Assembly: GCA_951394405.1 (NCBI GenBank) | Contig: OX596338.1 | Span: 620,001 to 684,000 of the forward strand | Source: Coprinellus micaceus | Taxonomy: Eukaryota > Basidiomycota > Agaricomycetes > Agaricales > Psathyrellaceae | DNA: 64,000 nt | Direction of reading: 5' to 3' | Translations under genes and position numbers: made by a program | Part shown: positions 1-10,010 of the stretch, one piece after another | Layout: the number at the start of each line of letters is the position of its first letter | How positions within the stretch are numbered: position 1 is the stretch's first letter | Notes under the pieces: model-generated | The model's input: only the letters and a program-made list of their open reading frames with translations | Told to the model about the DNA's origin: nothing | The model's database searches: none

Positions 1-27
1 GGCGTAACCCACGTGACCCTCCGCCTA

Positions 28-222
28 TCAATTCGAGGCCCTTGGGCCGAGCCTGCGATGAGCGGCAGCAAGGAACCCGGGGGCCCCACATATGTGACTG
101 ACGGTCTCACATCGGGGGCCACGGGACCCTCCCCGGAGCATCGCGGGGCCCCCCCGAAGGGAGGGGTGCGATGCGGAGTGGGAGGGAGCTACCCATGTGG
201 GAATGTGGGGGCTGTTGCGAAT
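28..222. repeat. Dispersed repeat, copy 1 (GC-rich core)
   Basis: About 195 bp that reappear in inverted orientation at about 22832-23029, inside the TIR element that breaks the LPMO gene. The two copies share many near-identical blocks, including the GGGGGCCCCAC-type palindromic stretch and the end around GAGGCCCTTGGGCC. The flanks differ, so the repeat is a unit of its own or an internal part of a transposon family. It is GC-rich with short internal palindromes and no convincing coding frame. A weak RNA polymerase III B-box-like ATTCGAGGC lies near position 31, but no matching A box was seen. Confidence 0.75.
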
Positions 223-392
223 GATAAACAAAGTTACACCACGTGATCGGATGTTGAACTTGCCTAATTGGGATGTATACCGCACCAGGTGTCGCACAGA
301 TGGCGCATAGAACCCTGCTATTTGACTGACATCAGGCGATGCGAAAAGTGCACCAGCCTAAGGCCTTTAATTGATGTAATTGGTGCACCAGT

Positions 393-2021
393 TTACCAGG
401 ACCGGCTGTTGGTTGAGAGTAGGTGGCTCCACCATTCGATGTCGTTGTTCGTGCGCGGCTGTGATGGGGTGCGGAGCATGAAGGGATTGTGACCGAAAAC
501 GCCCATGAATGCCTCAAGGTTGGTGAGGTAAGCACGCCCATATGGGGCAATTTGGCAGAGGTGAAGGAGTTTGCCGTGGAGCTCCTGGGTTTGTTCGAGC
601 TGGTGTGTTTCTGCCTTTCCCCACTCGATGAGAGCTTCCAGGTATTTTTGGCGCTTGGCGTCTGATATTCCCACTGTGCGCTTTTCCAGATTCCAGATGA
701 AGCCTGCGAAGGGAACCTCGACACGAAAGGTGATGTCCTTCTCACTTTCCCACGTGATTCCCAAGGCCTTGCTTTCTCGGTCGATGTCCGCCATACCGTA
801 TGTGTATCCCTCGTCCTCGGGGCATGTTGTTGGGTGTGCTGCGACTGGTGATGTGCAGTCCTCGTCGTATTCCTCTGCCTTTCCATCTGGCTTCGTCTGT
901 CCCTTGTACCATATCCTTCCACCATCCTGCCGTTTGCCTCCATTTTGTCTGATGTCTGCCGCCCATTGCTCCCTTCTCTTGTTGTAGCCTGCGATGGTTT
1001 CTCGCAGTATGCGAATGAATATGTGATCGTCGACCCACTTGCATATGGGACCGATTCCTTTACGTCGCAGTAGCACCGCTCCCATGTCCGCCACTCTGCC
1101 GTATACCCCTCCCCCAGAAGATAGGCCGAAGCAGTCACATGAGTCGATCGCGAACATGTCGTCGTCTTGGAGTTTGACCACTGTGCCCGGCCATTGTGAG
1201 TGATGGAGAGGGATGGTGCGGTATGCCTCCTTGACGTCTCGTACTGCCGCCTGTGAACCTTCCGGGAGACGGGCAATGAGGAGGTATACCGTCTCGAATG
1301 TGCCATATGTGCATGGGAAATTGTTTGAGTCGATATGGGAGTTGATGGATGTGGGAGTCGAATGGTTTGTCGTATTTGGGGGTTGTACTGGGTGGGACAG
1401 GTTTTGGATGAGTCGGAATTTACCTGGTTTTCCAGGTTTGGGTATAATGCTAAACGGTGATGTTTGGAACGGGCCCATAAGCTCTTCCACTTCTGCCCTT
1501 GACAACGGGCCGATGTACCTCCCCTTCTCGAATTCTGCTTGAATCGCGTCATTAAACGCTTCACGGTAGTTGTCCACTGATGCTGTGTTCGGCGGTGTGT
1601 ACGTTTTGGTGATTTTGGGTATGCCTGCGTGAAATCCTTCCCTGAACCCACGAGCCATAAATTCTGCCTCCTCCTCCATCCCTGCCTCCCACAGCTGCCG
1701 CGCCCATTCGTCTGGTTTGTACGGCGTGAGAGCTTCAAGCCTTCTGTGCTCGAGGGCACGTTTGGGCTCCATGGTCCCTCTGTCCACATCCCGAGCATTC
1801 GTGTTTGGTGTCGTGGGTCGTCGACTTGCATCCCGATGGGCGTTGCCAATCGGAGCATAGGACCTTCCCATTGGGGTCCTGTGGGCGTCCATTGTCGACC
1901 TTTCGACTGTATGCTGGGGTGGCGCCATCCCAGAGGACCTTCGCGTCGCACTGGAATACGTTGTGGCGATGACGGCCAAGGCATATGGTGCAGGCGGATA
2001 GTGCGGCTGTTGTGCTTGCAC
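393..2021 (-). CDS. Reverse transcriptase ORF of retroelement
   Basis: The open frame has 542 codons. The RT core begins near residue 187 (SPFSIIPKPGKPGKFRLIQN), the first catalytic Asp is in VRDVKEAYRTIPLH (about 262), and the second motif is KWVDD (about 328-332), a variant of the usual YVDD. A thumb-like region follows to about residue 500. The frame overlaps the end of the gag-like exon in another frame, so the real start may be downstream of the first ATG, for example near MEPKRALEHRR (residue 84). The protein stops where RNase H would be expected, so the ORF looks truncated. It is probably inactive, but this cannot be proven from one copy. Confidence 0.75.
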   Translation of the reverse strand: MQAQQPHYPPAPYALAVIATTYSSATRRSSGMAPPQHTVERSTMDAHRTPMGRSYAPIGNAHRDASRRPTTPNTNARDVDRGTMEPKRALEHRRLEALTPYKPDEWARQLWEAGMEEEAEFMARGFREGFHAGIPKITKTYTPPNTASVDNYREAFNDAIQAEFEKGRYIGPLSRAEVEELMGPFQTSPFSIIPKPGKPGKFRLIQNLSHPVQPPNTTNHSTPTSINSHIDSNNFPCTYGTFETVYLLIARLPEGSQAAVRDVKEAYRTIPLHHSQWPGTVVKLQDDDMFAIDSCDCFGLSSGGGVYGRVADMGAVLLRRKGIGPICKWVDDHIFIRILRETIAGYNKRREQWAADIRQNGGKRQDGGRIWYKGQTKPDGKAEEYDEDCTSPVAAHPTTCPEDEGYTYGMADIDRESKALGITWESEKDITFRVEVPFAGFIWNLEKRTVGISDAKRQKYLEALIEWGKAETHQLEQTQELHGKLLHLCQIAPYGRAYLTNLEAFMGVFGHNPFMLRTPSQPRTNNDIEWWSHLLSTNSRSW

Positions 2022-3647
2022 CTGATCGAAAAGACCCCCTCGACGATGTCGATTCGCCTCTGTGCTTCTTGGTCGGAGAGGCTTGTGGTGACCGAGAGCG
2101 CTGTCGCCGGCCGTGTCGTGGAGATTCGTGCCCCCGTCGGGAGTAGGGTGGGGGGCTCGGGGATCGGAATCTCTTTGACACCTTTCGATACCCCGAGGGT
2201 CCCGATGCGGATTCGTGTTGGACAGCTAGGCTCTCGAATCTGGGTTAGCATGTCATGATATGTAAATTAAGTATGCGGTGATTGGGTATGGCATTGGGGA
2301 TTATGCGGCGGGGAGGGGATGTCCGGGGTGATCAATGGTAATATTATTGGGCGTGCATGTATGTATGCGAGAGTATGTATGTATGTGTGTGCGCCGTGGG
2401 TGTACGATTGTGCCAGGGAAGTTAGTTTTGGGTTCGACGTGTCCATTGCAGGGCCCCGTGTGGGTCGAGGTGTTGCGTCGTTGGTGCGCGTGCATCCCAT
2501 GTGGGTGGTTGCGGGGTTGCAAGGGATAAGGGCATTGGGCCCGTGGGGGATGCAGTATGTGTGCGTCGCGTGTATGAGCATGCATGGGTGCATATGGGTG
2601 CATGTGGGTGCGTGTGGGTGTGTTGCGTGCAGCGAGCGCGTATGCATGTGAGCGTGTGCGTGCGGGTGCGGTTCCGGCGCAGGAAGGTTTGCATAAAATT
2701 GAGGGATAGAATAGACTCGTCAGCGCCTAACTTCGTTGGTGATATGGAAATACTGACCTGCTGAGCAGTGACAGGTTGGCGTTCCTGAGTATTGCCGTAT
2801 GAATCCTGTTCAGCCGCTCCTCGTTGACGACGCTGATGTCGAATGCCTCCTCAGTGTCGTCTGTGCTCTTCAGTGCGTCGTGCCATTCCCTACGGGCGTC
2901 GGAGACGTAGGCGACGAGGGCTTCCTCTCCATGTGGGAGGCGCCTCAAGGGGTGATTGTCGATCATGAGGAATAGGCCCGCAAACGAATTTACGTGCGTG
3001 TTGGGCCAGTTGGGTTCCTTTAACATGGACTGAATGAGTCCTGCCTTCGCGATCATCATCTGGGAATAGGTGAGGTCGGCGTCAGGTTTGACCTTTGGGG
3101 ACGGCTTGTGCGCCGATGCTGGTGCCAAGAGGAGACCGTGTTCCCCATGTGCCAAGGTCAAGGCGGCACTCGAGGCCGAGACGTCGTGCTGCTTCGCGTC
3201 CTCGCAGCCCTCCACCGTCCAATACCACAGTTCGGCAGGCTCGAGGTTTTTGACCTTGTTTATCGCGTACTGGCCAGGTCGCATGACACTGGGGTTCGTG
3301 TCAATAGGTTTCTTTAGGGCGATAGGCTTGACCTTTGGCCTCTTCTTCTCTTTCTCCGCTTTCTCCTGCCTCTCCGCCTCCTCTAGTGCCCTTCTCTGCT
3401 CTTGTGCCTCTCGTTCTCGCTCCTCCTCTTCTATTTCTTGTTCTTCTTTTTCTGCTTGTACCTGTGCTTCCCATTCCTCGACCCTCCGTTGGTGTTGCTC
3501 TTCCCAAGCTCTCTTGGAGTCTGCAATGATGTCTTCGAGGGGTTTTTCTGCGGTTGCCAGAGGGGTGAACACCTGTCTGAAAGCCTCAGACTCAAAGTCG
3601 GGCATGATCTCGGTAGTTGGGTCTCGTTCGATGCGTGTACGTGGCAT
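1735..3647 (-). CDS. Gag-like protein of retroelement, spliced
   Basis: Exon 1 (3647-2758) codes for a protein of about 296 residues with a strongly charged coiled coil near residues 45-100 (runs of E, Q, K and R) and a globular region ending in NANLSLLS. Its continuous frame would stop soon after, but a donor GTCAGT begins at 2757 and an acceptor CCCAG ends at 2240. Joining these gives an in-frame exon 2 (2239-1735) with an SR-rich stretch and a Cys/His cluster of zinc-knuckle type (HECSGCGQRDHGAQTC near its end). This is the usual order of a nucleic-acid-binding gag. The 518-bp intron is about ten times longer than other introns here. The two exons could instead be separate ORFs. Confidence 0.6.
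2240..2757 (-). other. TG-rich intron/linker of retroelement
   Basis: On the plus strand this is dominated by short TG, TATG and GTGGGTGCATG units (densest at 2340-2420 and 2575-2665), that is CA-rich in the sense of the element. It is bounded by GTCAGT and CCCAG in that sense and has no convincing coding frame. It most likely acts as an intron between the two gag-like exons. Confidence 0.55.
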
Positions 3648-3755
3648 GTTGACTGGCTTCTATTTTTCCGATGGATACGAAATGAAAATGAGATGGTTGT
3701 GAAGCAAGAGGAGGAATGTATGCACTAGCGACGACGTTATACACGTTGTCGGGCG

Positions 3756-4632
3756 GTGAAGGGGAAAGGTAATGAGCTTCACCGCCCGACTCTGCTGATC
3801 CATAGACGATACCCTAACCCTAGAGTCGTGCCTCCTTCCGTTTTAGGCCACGCATATAGACGAACTATACATTGGACACGTATCACCTGCCTTGAAGATT
3901 TGGGAGGGAACCACTTCGCTCCCCATTTCTTCGAGTACCTGGAAGCCTTCTCCGCGCTTGAGTCGTTGTGCCTCGATTGCTTCGATTTCGATGCAGGTTG
4001 GAAGGCCGACGCGAAGCGGTACTTACTCCCACCTTCTGTGACAAAGCTCACATTGCGCCGCTGCTTGTACCTCTCAGCATTCCTTCGGGACGCGATGGTG
4101 CGCGGACGACGGTTGTCGTGTATCAGAGAGCTCGACATTCAGATCCCTTTTGCCAGCTGGGCCAAGGACGCCTTCCACGAGTTTTGGGACGTCTTTGAAG
4201 ACAAGGCTCTGCATGGTATCAAAGCTTTTGGTAATCAAGTTGCTTTCTGGAGGCACGGGGTCCGGGTTCTACCTCTGTCCATGCTTCGACTTGGGCAATC
4301 TCCCCCAACTAAAACACCTCAAGATCGATTTAACCGAATTCACGATTTGGCCATTCCACGGCGCGTATGACGCCCTCGTCGATGCTATTTCGTCGACGGT
4401 TGGGCTCCAGACCCTGGATGTCAGGGTGCCGGGTCCTGACAGCGTTGGGAACCGGTCGTTGCCCTATACATTGGACAACCTGGACGACCTTATATCTGAG
4501 GCTGCCGAGGACCATCCCCTACCTGTGTTCGATGTCATCGTCCGAGGGGTCCCCCCCGATTTAAAATTAGAGGCTCACCCCATCGCGCGAACGAGGGAAA
4601 GAGGCCACGCTATGACGACTACAGACCAATAG
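3756..4632 (+). pseudogene. F-box/LRR-like protein remnant
   Basis: Two overlapping frames together read like the leucine-rich part of Agaricomycete F-box-type proteins. The first, to about 4250, has alternating hydrophobic motifs (FSALESLCLDCFDF, SVTKLTLRRCLYL). The second, from about 4285, has LPQLKHLKIDLTEF and LQTLDVRV. I found no plausible intron connecting them, so a frameshift is likely. The N-terminal F-box is missing and the remnant begins next to the end of the retroelement, which may have removed the 5' part. A genuine short gene with a missed intron is the alternative. No catalytic function is expected. Confidence 0.45.
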
Positions 4633-5113
4633 TGGGCGCCAGCCTGCTCGTAGTAGAATAGTGAGTTAGGTTATATATGTTGGGTGTTTGAAGAGCACAA
4701 TGTCCGCACCAATTTCGCGCCGTGCCGTGTCGTGGGTCGCCCGCTCATTTTCCCCAACGTTGCAGGGTTAGGTTCATACTCTCCTTTCCTTTCCTTTCTA
4801 TGCCCGCCTCGGGACTGGAACCGCTTACAGCCCCGATAAACCTCTATATATACGACCCTGTCAAGCTCATTGTAAAGACCGTATGTCATCTGCCGTTTTT
4901 ATGTATTATATATTTATCCCGGGGGTGACCCAGACTGCACCAGCCATGACGAGTCCTCACAGGTCCTCTCATCGGATTTTGATAGGCGCCCAAGGACCTC
5001 GGAGACCTGATGGTCCTTAACAGGACTTGATGGACTCCGGTGTCCCGCATCATCGTCCGCCTGCCTCCTTGACACGACCCCATATCGACGAGAATGCGAA
5101 CGCGGTGAATGCA
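4633..5113. other. Intergenic, promoter side of AP-2 mu gene
   Basis: No coding frame with convincing features. It holds the short upstream region of the AP-2 mu gene. No clear TATA element was seen close to the start. Confidence 0.5.
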
Positions 5114-6746
5114 ATGTTATCGGTACGTGAACACGTTGGTTCAACTTCTTAGTCTCACCTGGAGAGCAATAGGCATTCTTCATTTTCAACCAGAAAGGCG
5201 AAGTACGTTCATTCACGCCTGCCATGGAGGCAACCGTTCAACTAATTCTAGGTCCTCATCTCTAGGCTGTATAGGACAGATTTCAAGTGTGTATTCTCTT
5301 CTCCGAGCTCTCGAAACTTGAGTTTCTGAACCTTCCTGCTCAGGCGGTCAATTGCCGATGTATTCCGGATACAAGTGGTGTCGAACAGCGACGTCCGGTC
5401 GCCGATTATAACACTGGGGTCGACGAGTTTCTTCCATGTGAGGACCAACAACCTTTATGTAGTCGCGGTCACCAAGTGAGTAGTCAGTCCCTCTCGTTCG
5501 GCCTCTTCTAATTTATGCAGGACAAACGCCAACGCAGCACTCGTGTTCGAATTCTGCTACCGCTTCATCAACATCTCCAAGTCGTACTTTGGCAAGATTG
5601 ACGAGGAAGCTATCAAGAACAACTTTGCTCTAGTCTACGAGCTCATTGACGAGATCTGCGACTTTGGATACCCACAGAACAGCGAGATCGATACCTTGAA
5701 GAGCTACATCACGACGGAGAGTGTTGTGTCCCAAGGCATTCCCGCGGAAGAATCGTCGAAGATTACGACGCAGGCGACGGGGGCGATCAGCTGGCGTCGC
5801 CCGGATGTGAAGTACAAGAAGAACGAGGCGTTTGTGGATGTCATCGAGACGGTGAACTTGAGCATGAGTGCCAAGGGTGAGTGAGCTCTCCGCGGTTGCG
5901 TCGTTTCACTCACCCTTCTCAGGGAACATTCTCCGAGCCGACGTCGATGGGCACATCCTCATGCGAGCCTACCTCTCCGGCACCCCCGAGTGTAAATTTG
6001 GGCTGAACGATAAGCTCGTCATCGACAAGTCTCAGGGAGGGGGAGGGGGAGATGCCGTGGAGCTTGACGACTGCCGTTTTCACCAGTGTGTGCGGCTAAA
6101 CGAGTTCGACGCCACGCGAACAATCAGCTTCATCCCCCCCGATGGCGAATTTGAGTTGATGAAGTATCGCTCAACGAGCAATGTGAAGCTTCCGCTCAGG
6201 GTTATTCCGACGGTGACGGAGGTAGGAAGCGGACAGGTCAATTACGATATCATCGTGAAGGCCAACTTCAGCAACAAGCTTGCGGCAACGAATGTCGTCC
6301 TCCGGATACCTACCCCACTGAATACGACGTCGGCGGAGTGCAAAGTTGCGACTGGGAAGGCGAAATATACCCCGTCAGAGAACGTCATGATATGGAAGTG
6401 AGTCGAATTATGCTTTCCTTTCCAGAGCATCTATTAACCTTCGCTCCAAGAATTCCCCGAGTTCAGGGTGGCCAAGAGATTGTCTTTTCCGCCGTCGCCG
6501 CACTCACCACGAGCGTAACGAACCGCCAAGTCTGGGCACGTCCGCCCATCGACGTCGATTTCCAGGTGCTCATGTTCACGGCGTCCGGCCTAATTGTGCG
6601 CTTCCTCAAAGTATTCGAGAAGAGCTCGTACCAGAGTGTGAAGTGGGTACGATATCTGACGAAGGCCAATGGAGGCTATCAGATTAGGGTGAGTGAGCAC
6701 CCATGGATCCGCAAAGCCTCGACCTGACCTATCCCCCAAGTTCTGA
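5114..6746 (+). CDS. apm4: AP-2 clathrin adaptor complex mu subunit
   Basis: Eight coding exons give 426 residues, close to the usual 430-440: 5114-5122, 5173-5202, 5252-5286, 5344-5475, 5521-5876, 5923-6397, 6451-6688 and 6741-6746. The protein starts MLSAFFIFNQKGE, the classic N-terminus of the longin-like domain (about 1-140), with family signatures YPQNSEIDTLKSYIT and SWRRPDVKYKKNEAFVDV. The mu-homology domain follows (about 160-426) with FIPPDGEFELMKYR and VRYLTK. The subunit binds tyrosine-based YxxPhi cargo signals and phosphoinositides at the plasma membrane during clathrin-mediated endocytosis. YPQNSE and SWR motifs favour AP-2 over AP-1. The first exon codes for three residues and the last for Phe plus stop; the last intron is the least certain. 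Confidence 0.93.
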
Positions 6747-8053
6747 AGGACTTTTTCGGTTCGGTTGGGGTTCATGTATAGGCGCCTAAATATTCTTCAA
6801 TGATTCGCTGATTCTTTCTTATATTTGGGTTGCCGCCACTCAGCGGCAGCCAGAGTGTGGGCGATGGGGCTCGTTATCCCTTCTTCTCATCGAAGGTACG
6901 CCTTTTGAGGTTCGCCCCGAACCGACCTCGGTGACTATCCCCAGCCGTGCCTTCGTCGCGTCTATGAGCATGTATGCTCTTATCTTCGCGCTTCTCATGC
7001 CCGACTCGATTTTCCCTGCGGAAGCAAACAACGTTCATGGGGGATTGAGCGCCGCCGCAACCGCCACTTCCCACAGGTATTCAAATATTCATATCTAATA
7101 GGCTCTCTCATGGTCAAAACCTGGATACCTTGGCCTCCCTAGGCGGCCTCCACGCTCATTTACGTGTGCATACAGATACACCCCGCAATTCAATGGGTCC
7201 TGCCTGCTTATGTACGAGCTTGAGACCATGCCGATTGGTCATTTGGTGTAGTCCTGACCTCACTTCCCGAGTCCACACGCTTCCTGCCCTGACGGCTGCC
7301 CCAAGGAGTTCAGGTCGCCTCAAGGACGACGCTCATCTTTCCTGATTCTTTTGGGATGGTTCCTTGGTGTTGAGTTACGGCCCGATGCCTAGTAGTAATG
7401 TTCTGCGACATTATCTCTCACAGTTCCCGGGCCCTGCCTGTTCCACACTAACAGGTCGTAAACATTTCTTAGGTACTAACGACAGGCATTGCTATCCTAG
7501 GTTCACTGGCCACGAAAAATCGTGTCCCTCGTCCGCCACACCAGAGTACAGGACAGACCTATTCTCAGCACGGGCCTGGTACGGGTGCTGAAGGGTCAAC
7601 GGGCGACTGACATTGGCTTTGAGCATGCGTTGGGAGCGCGCGGCCTACCACGAACTCTTGTAGATCCTCAGGATTCTCACCGCATCCGTGACATCAGCGG
7701 TCGCAGGAATCCAGATTGACCGACTATGAGCATAGGGTTTCGGAGGGCGTCGTGTTCAGGGACGTCGTGAACGACCCACAAGGTGCAGCGGGGAAACTCG
7801 AATAGAGTCGAACGTTGCTGCAGTTGCAGTGAGTAGGCGACACTGAGGGACAGGCATACTACGAAACGATCCGCGGAAAGGATCGAGATCCTCAACGTTC
7901 AACTGCAGTTTAGGAAGGTCGAATTGATTATACTGGCCCACAAGCTTCGCAGCTTGCGGCCGAACAACTACAGTACAAGATGTGGTTCCGGCATGGCGGA
8001 GACGACACGATAGACATTCGTAGAATGGTATGGAGTTTGCAGACTCAATCGCA
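6747..8053. other. Intergenic region, 1.3 kb
   Basis: No gene can be supported. A possible relic exon lies at about 6855-7078: splice-like GTACGC...CCCCAG bounds join two open stretches in one frame, but the product resembles nothing I recognise. The rest has only short frames. Confidence 0.4.
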
Positions 8054-9556
8054 TCAGAGTTTGTTCTGGAACAAGGTTTGAGCGTTGATCTTGAAGATCG
8101 CGGTCTTGTCAGCGTCGGTGAAGAGACCTGACCCCTTCACTGCAGCCAACGAGCCAGCCTGGGTGAAGATGGGAGCGTAAGGGAAGTCCTGGGGAAAAGG
8201 TCAGCTCTCAAGTTTTGTTGCGGATATACGAAAGGAGTCTCACAGTGCCAAAGAGGAGCTGGCTCGTGGGGATACCGTATCCGAGCAAGCCAGAGACCTG
8301 GTGATAGTAGGTAGGTCCAGCAGAGTCCCACCAGAAGCTAAACCGAGGACATGTAAGCATGTGGAAGGCGAGGTCGCGAATGAAGTGGCATACCGTGTGC
8401 GGTAGATCGCGAGGGAAGAGTCGTAGATGGCTGGTGCGGACTTGAGAATGCGATCGATAGTTGCAGGGAAGGCGCCGCCAACGTGAGGGATAACGTAGTT
8501 GATGTTGGTGAAGTTGTGGATAGTCTGGCTGAGAGTCAAGTCCATGAGAGTACGGGAAGTCTCAAAGCTATGAAAATTCATCAATCTCGGGGACGACAGA
8601 CGTACAAGCAGGGATCGAACGTACTAGAACTCAATGTTGCCAGTTGGGTAAGGGGTGGGGTTGGCTTCGATGAGCTTGTTGTTGGACTTGACATAGGGAG
8701 CCGCGGGGTGAACATAGACGATCTGGCGGCCACCGAGTGTGTTCAGAGCGTCGAAGAAGGGCTTGAACTGTGCGTTTCCGAGATAATATGACTCATGGTT
8801 GGAAGAGAGGACGATACCAACAGCGCCGAGCTTCTGGATGGCGTACTTAGCCTCCTTGATGGCAGCGTCTGTGTAAGGAAGGGGGACAACAGCGTAGAAC
8901 TTGAGACGCTGAGGGAAAGCACGGCAGTAGAGGGAGACGGCTTCATTCAGAGTTCGGGCCATCGCGACGGTGAGGGCCTTGTTGCCTTGGAAGACGTTGG
9001 CGTGAGGCGCAGAGATAGCGATTACGGCCTTGTCAATCCCCTGCTGGTCCATGAAAGCGACCTGGTCAGCGAGAGTCCAGGCTGGGGTGGGATTTCCGCC
9101 AGTCGTAGGGACGAGGTCCTTGTACCAGGAAGGCACGGTGTGAGCTACGTATTCGAGGTCATGGTGAGTATAAGACATCCAGACTGTTTGAGCACGAACC
9201 ATGGACGTCGATAATGTCTGTCCTGTCTGCCCGACGATCGAAACGGAAGCTTCGCTTGCGCTCGGTTCCGGCCCCGCCTTCGACGGTGGCAACCTGCTCG
9301 TAGACCGCCTCCATCTCCGAGAGGGCACCATTGATGATGCTGGCGTCCAGAGAGAAGAGGTCAATGCCATCTGGGGGGAAAGGATCAGTGGGTGAAGAAA
9401 TATTGACAAGTATTGGGAACTTCGCATACCGGCAACGGCATTATCAACGACAACGTCGGTGATGTTCGCGGGCTCCGTGGTGTCCTGTGCACGCGCAATG
9501 GGCACCGAGTAATAAAGAGCAGACGTGAAAAGCGAAAGGAGTGTAGAGGTCTTCAT
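8054..9556 (-). CDS. Secreted amidohydrolase-family protein (ACMSD/6-MSA decarboxylase-like)
   Basis: Six exons (9556-9430, 9370-9200, 9144-8625, 8567-8394, 8337-8244, 8188-8054) give 406 residues. The first about 23 are a clear signal peptide (MKTSTLLSLFTSALYYSVPIARA). The spliced frame creates IIDVHAH at residues 97-101, the HxH metal-binding signature of amidohydrolase-2 enzymes, followed by TVPSWYKDL. Later come the substrate-barrel strands with FYAVVPLPYTD, VYVHPAAP and GIPTSQLLFGTDFPYAP, whose Asp fits the conserved metal or catalytic acid. The family removes carboxyl groups from ring or open-chain aromatic catabolites such as aminocarboxymuconate semialdehyde or 6-methylsalicylate. The substrate here is unknown. 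A secretory signal is unusual for the bacterial and animal members but occurs in fungal ones. Confidence 0.88.
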
Positions 9557-9655
9557 TGTAAGGGAAGACTAGCCGTCCGAGGTGAGAAGTGAGGTGGCAG
9601 GGATGAGTGGGAAGAGGTATTCAGTCGACAAACTTCACGGCACAGATCCCAACAC

Positions 9656-9664
9656 TTATTTAAA
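9656..9664 (-). promoter_or_regulatory. Possible TATA-like element of the amidohydrolase gene
   Basis: On the minus strand this reads TTTAAATAA, about 100 bp upstream of the ATG at 9556, a usual distance in fungi. It is the only AT-rich stretch in that promoter. Confidence 0.4.
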
Positions 9665-9892
9665 CATGTCTCTGGGCGCCGTTCAGATGCCAAATCTCGC
9701 CGAGGGTACCAAGCTTGATCAGGGGAACCATACCGCACCCTTGTCATGCCGCCGGGGCCCTGTCAGTGTGAACTGGGAATTGGGACTGGCATCCCTCGAG
9801 CTTGAATCTAGGGCATGATAGGGCTGTTCAAGTAAGGGCTTACTACCCAGCTCTCGAATTATGGAGCCCTCACCAATGTCTAGTCGGGGTTC

Positions 9893-10010
9893 AGACTTGG
9901 AGTTGAGCGGAGGGGGTTCAACAAGCTTCTGCCAAACTCGATGGGTCTGGAAGACTTGGAGTTGAGCGGAGGGGGTTCAACAAGCTTCTGCCAAACTCGA
10001 TGGGTCTGGA
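9893..10010. repeat. Perfect 59-bp tandem duplication
   Basis: Two adjacent copies of the same 59-bp unit (9893-9951 and 9952-10010), beginning AGACTTGGAGTTGAGCGG and ending GGGTCTGGA. I see no mismatch between copies, so the event is recent or is an assembly artefact. Confidence 0.9.

Larger units (their letters stand above)
280..3700 (-). mobile_element. Degenerate RT retroelement (DIRS-like organisation suspected)
   Basis: The element reads right to left: a gag-like coiled-coil ORF, a long TG-rich intron, a basic region with a zinc-knuckle-like cluster, then an overlapping reverse transcriptase frame that stops at 393. No long terminal repeats, integrase, RNase H or tyrosine recombinase was seen, and about 390 bp remain before the window edge. 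The gag plus RT without a protease resembles DIRS/Ngaro-type elements of basidiomycetes, but without the recombinase this is inference. The repeat at 28-222 lies just past the broken 3' end. Outer boundaries are approximate. Confidence 0.7.

Noticed and set aside
2267..2694. Several 90-126 residue frames on both strands in the TG-rich stretch
   Set aside because: They consist of translated CA/TG repeats (HTHPHAP, VCVRRVY) and have no protein character.
3070..3728. Ser/Cys-rich frames on the plus strand
   Set aside because: They are antisense to the charged coiled coil of the gag-like exon; their low complexity is a mirror of its Glu/Arg codons.
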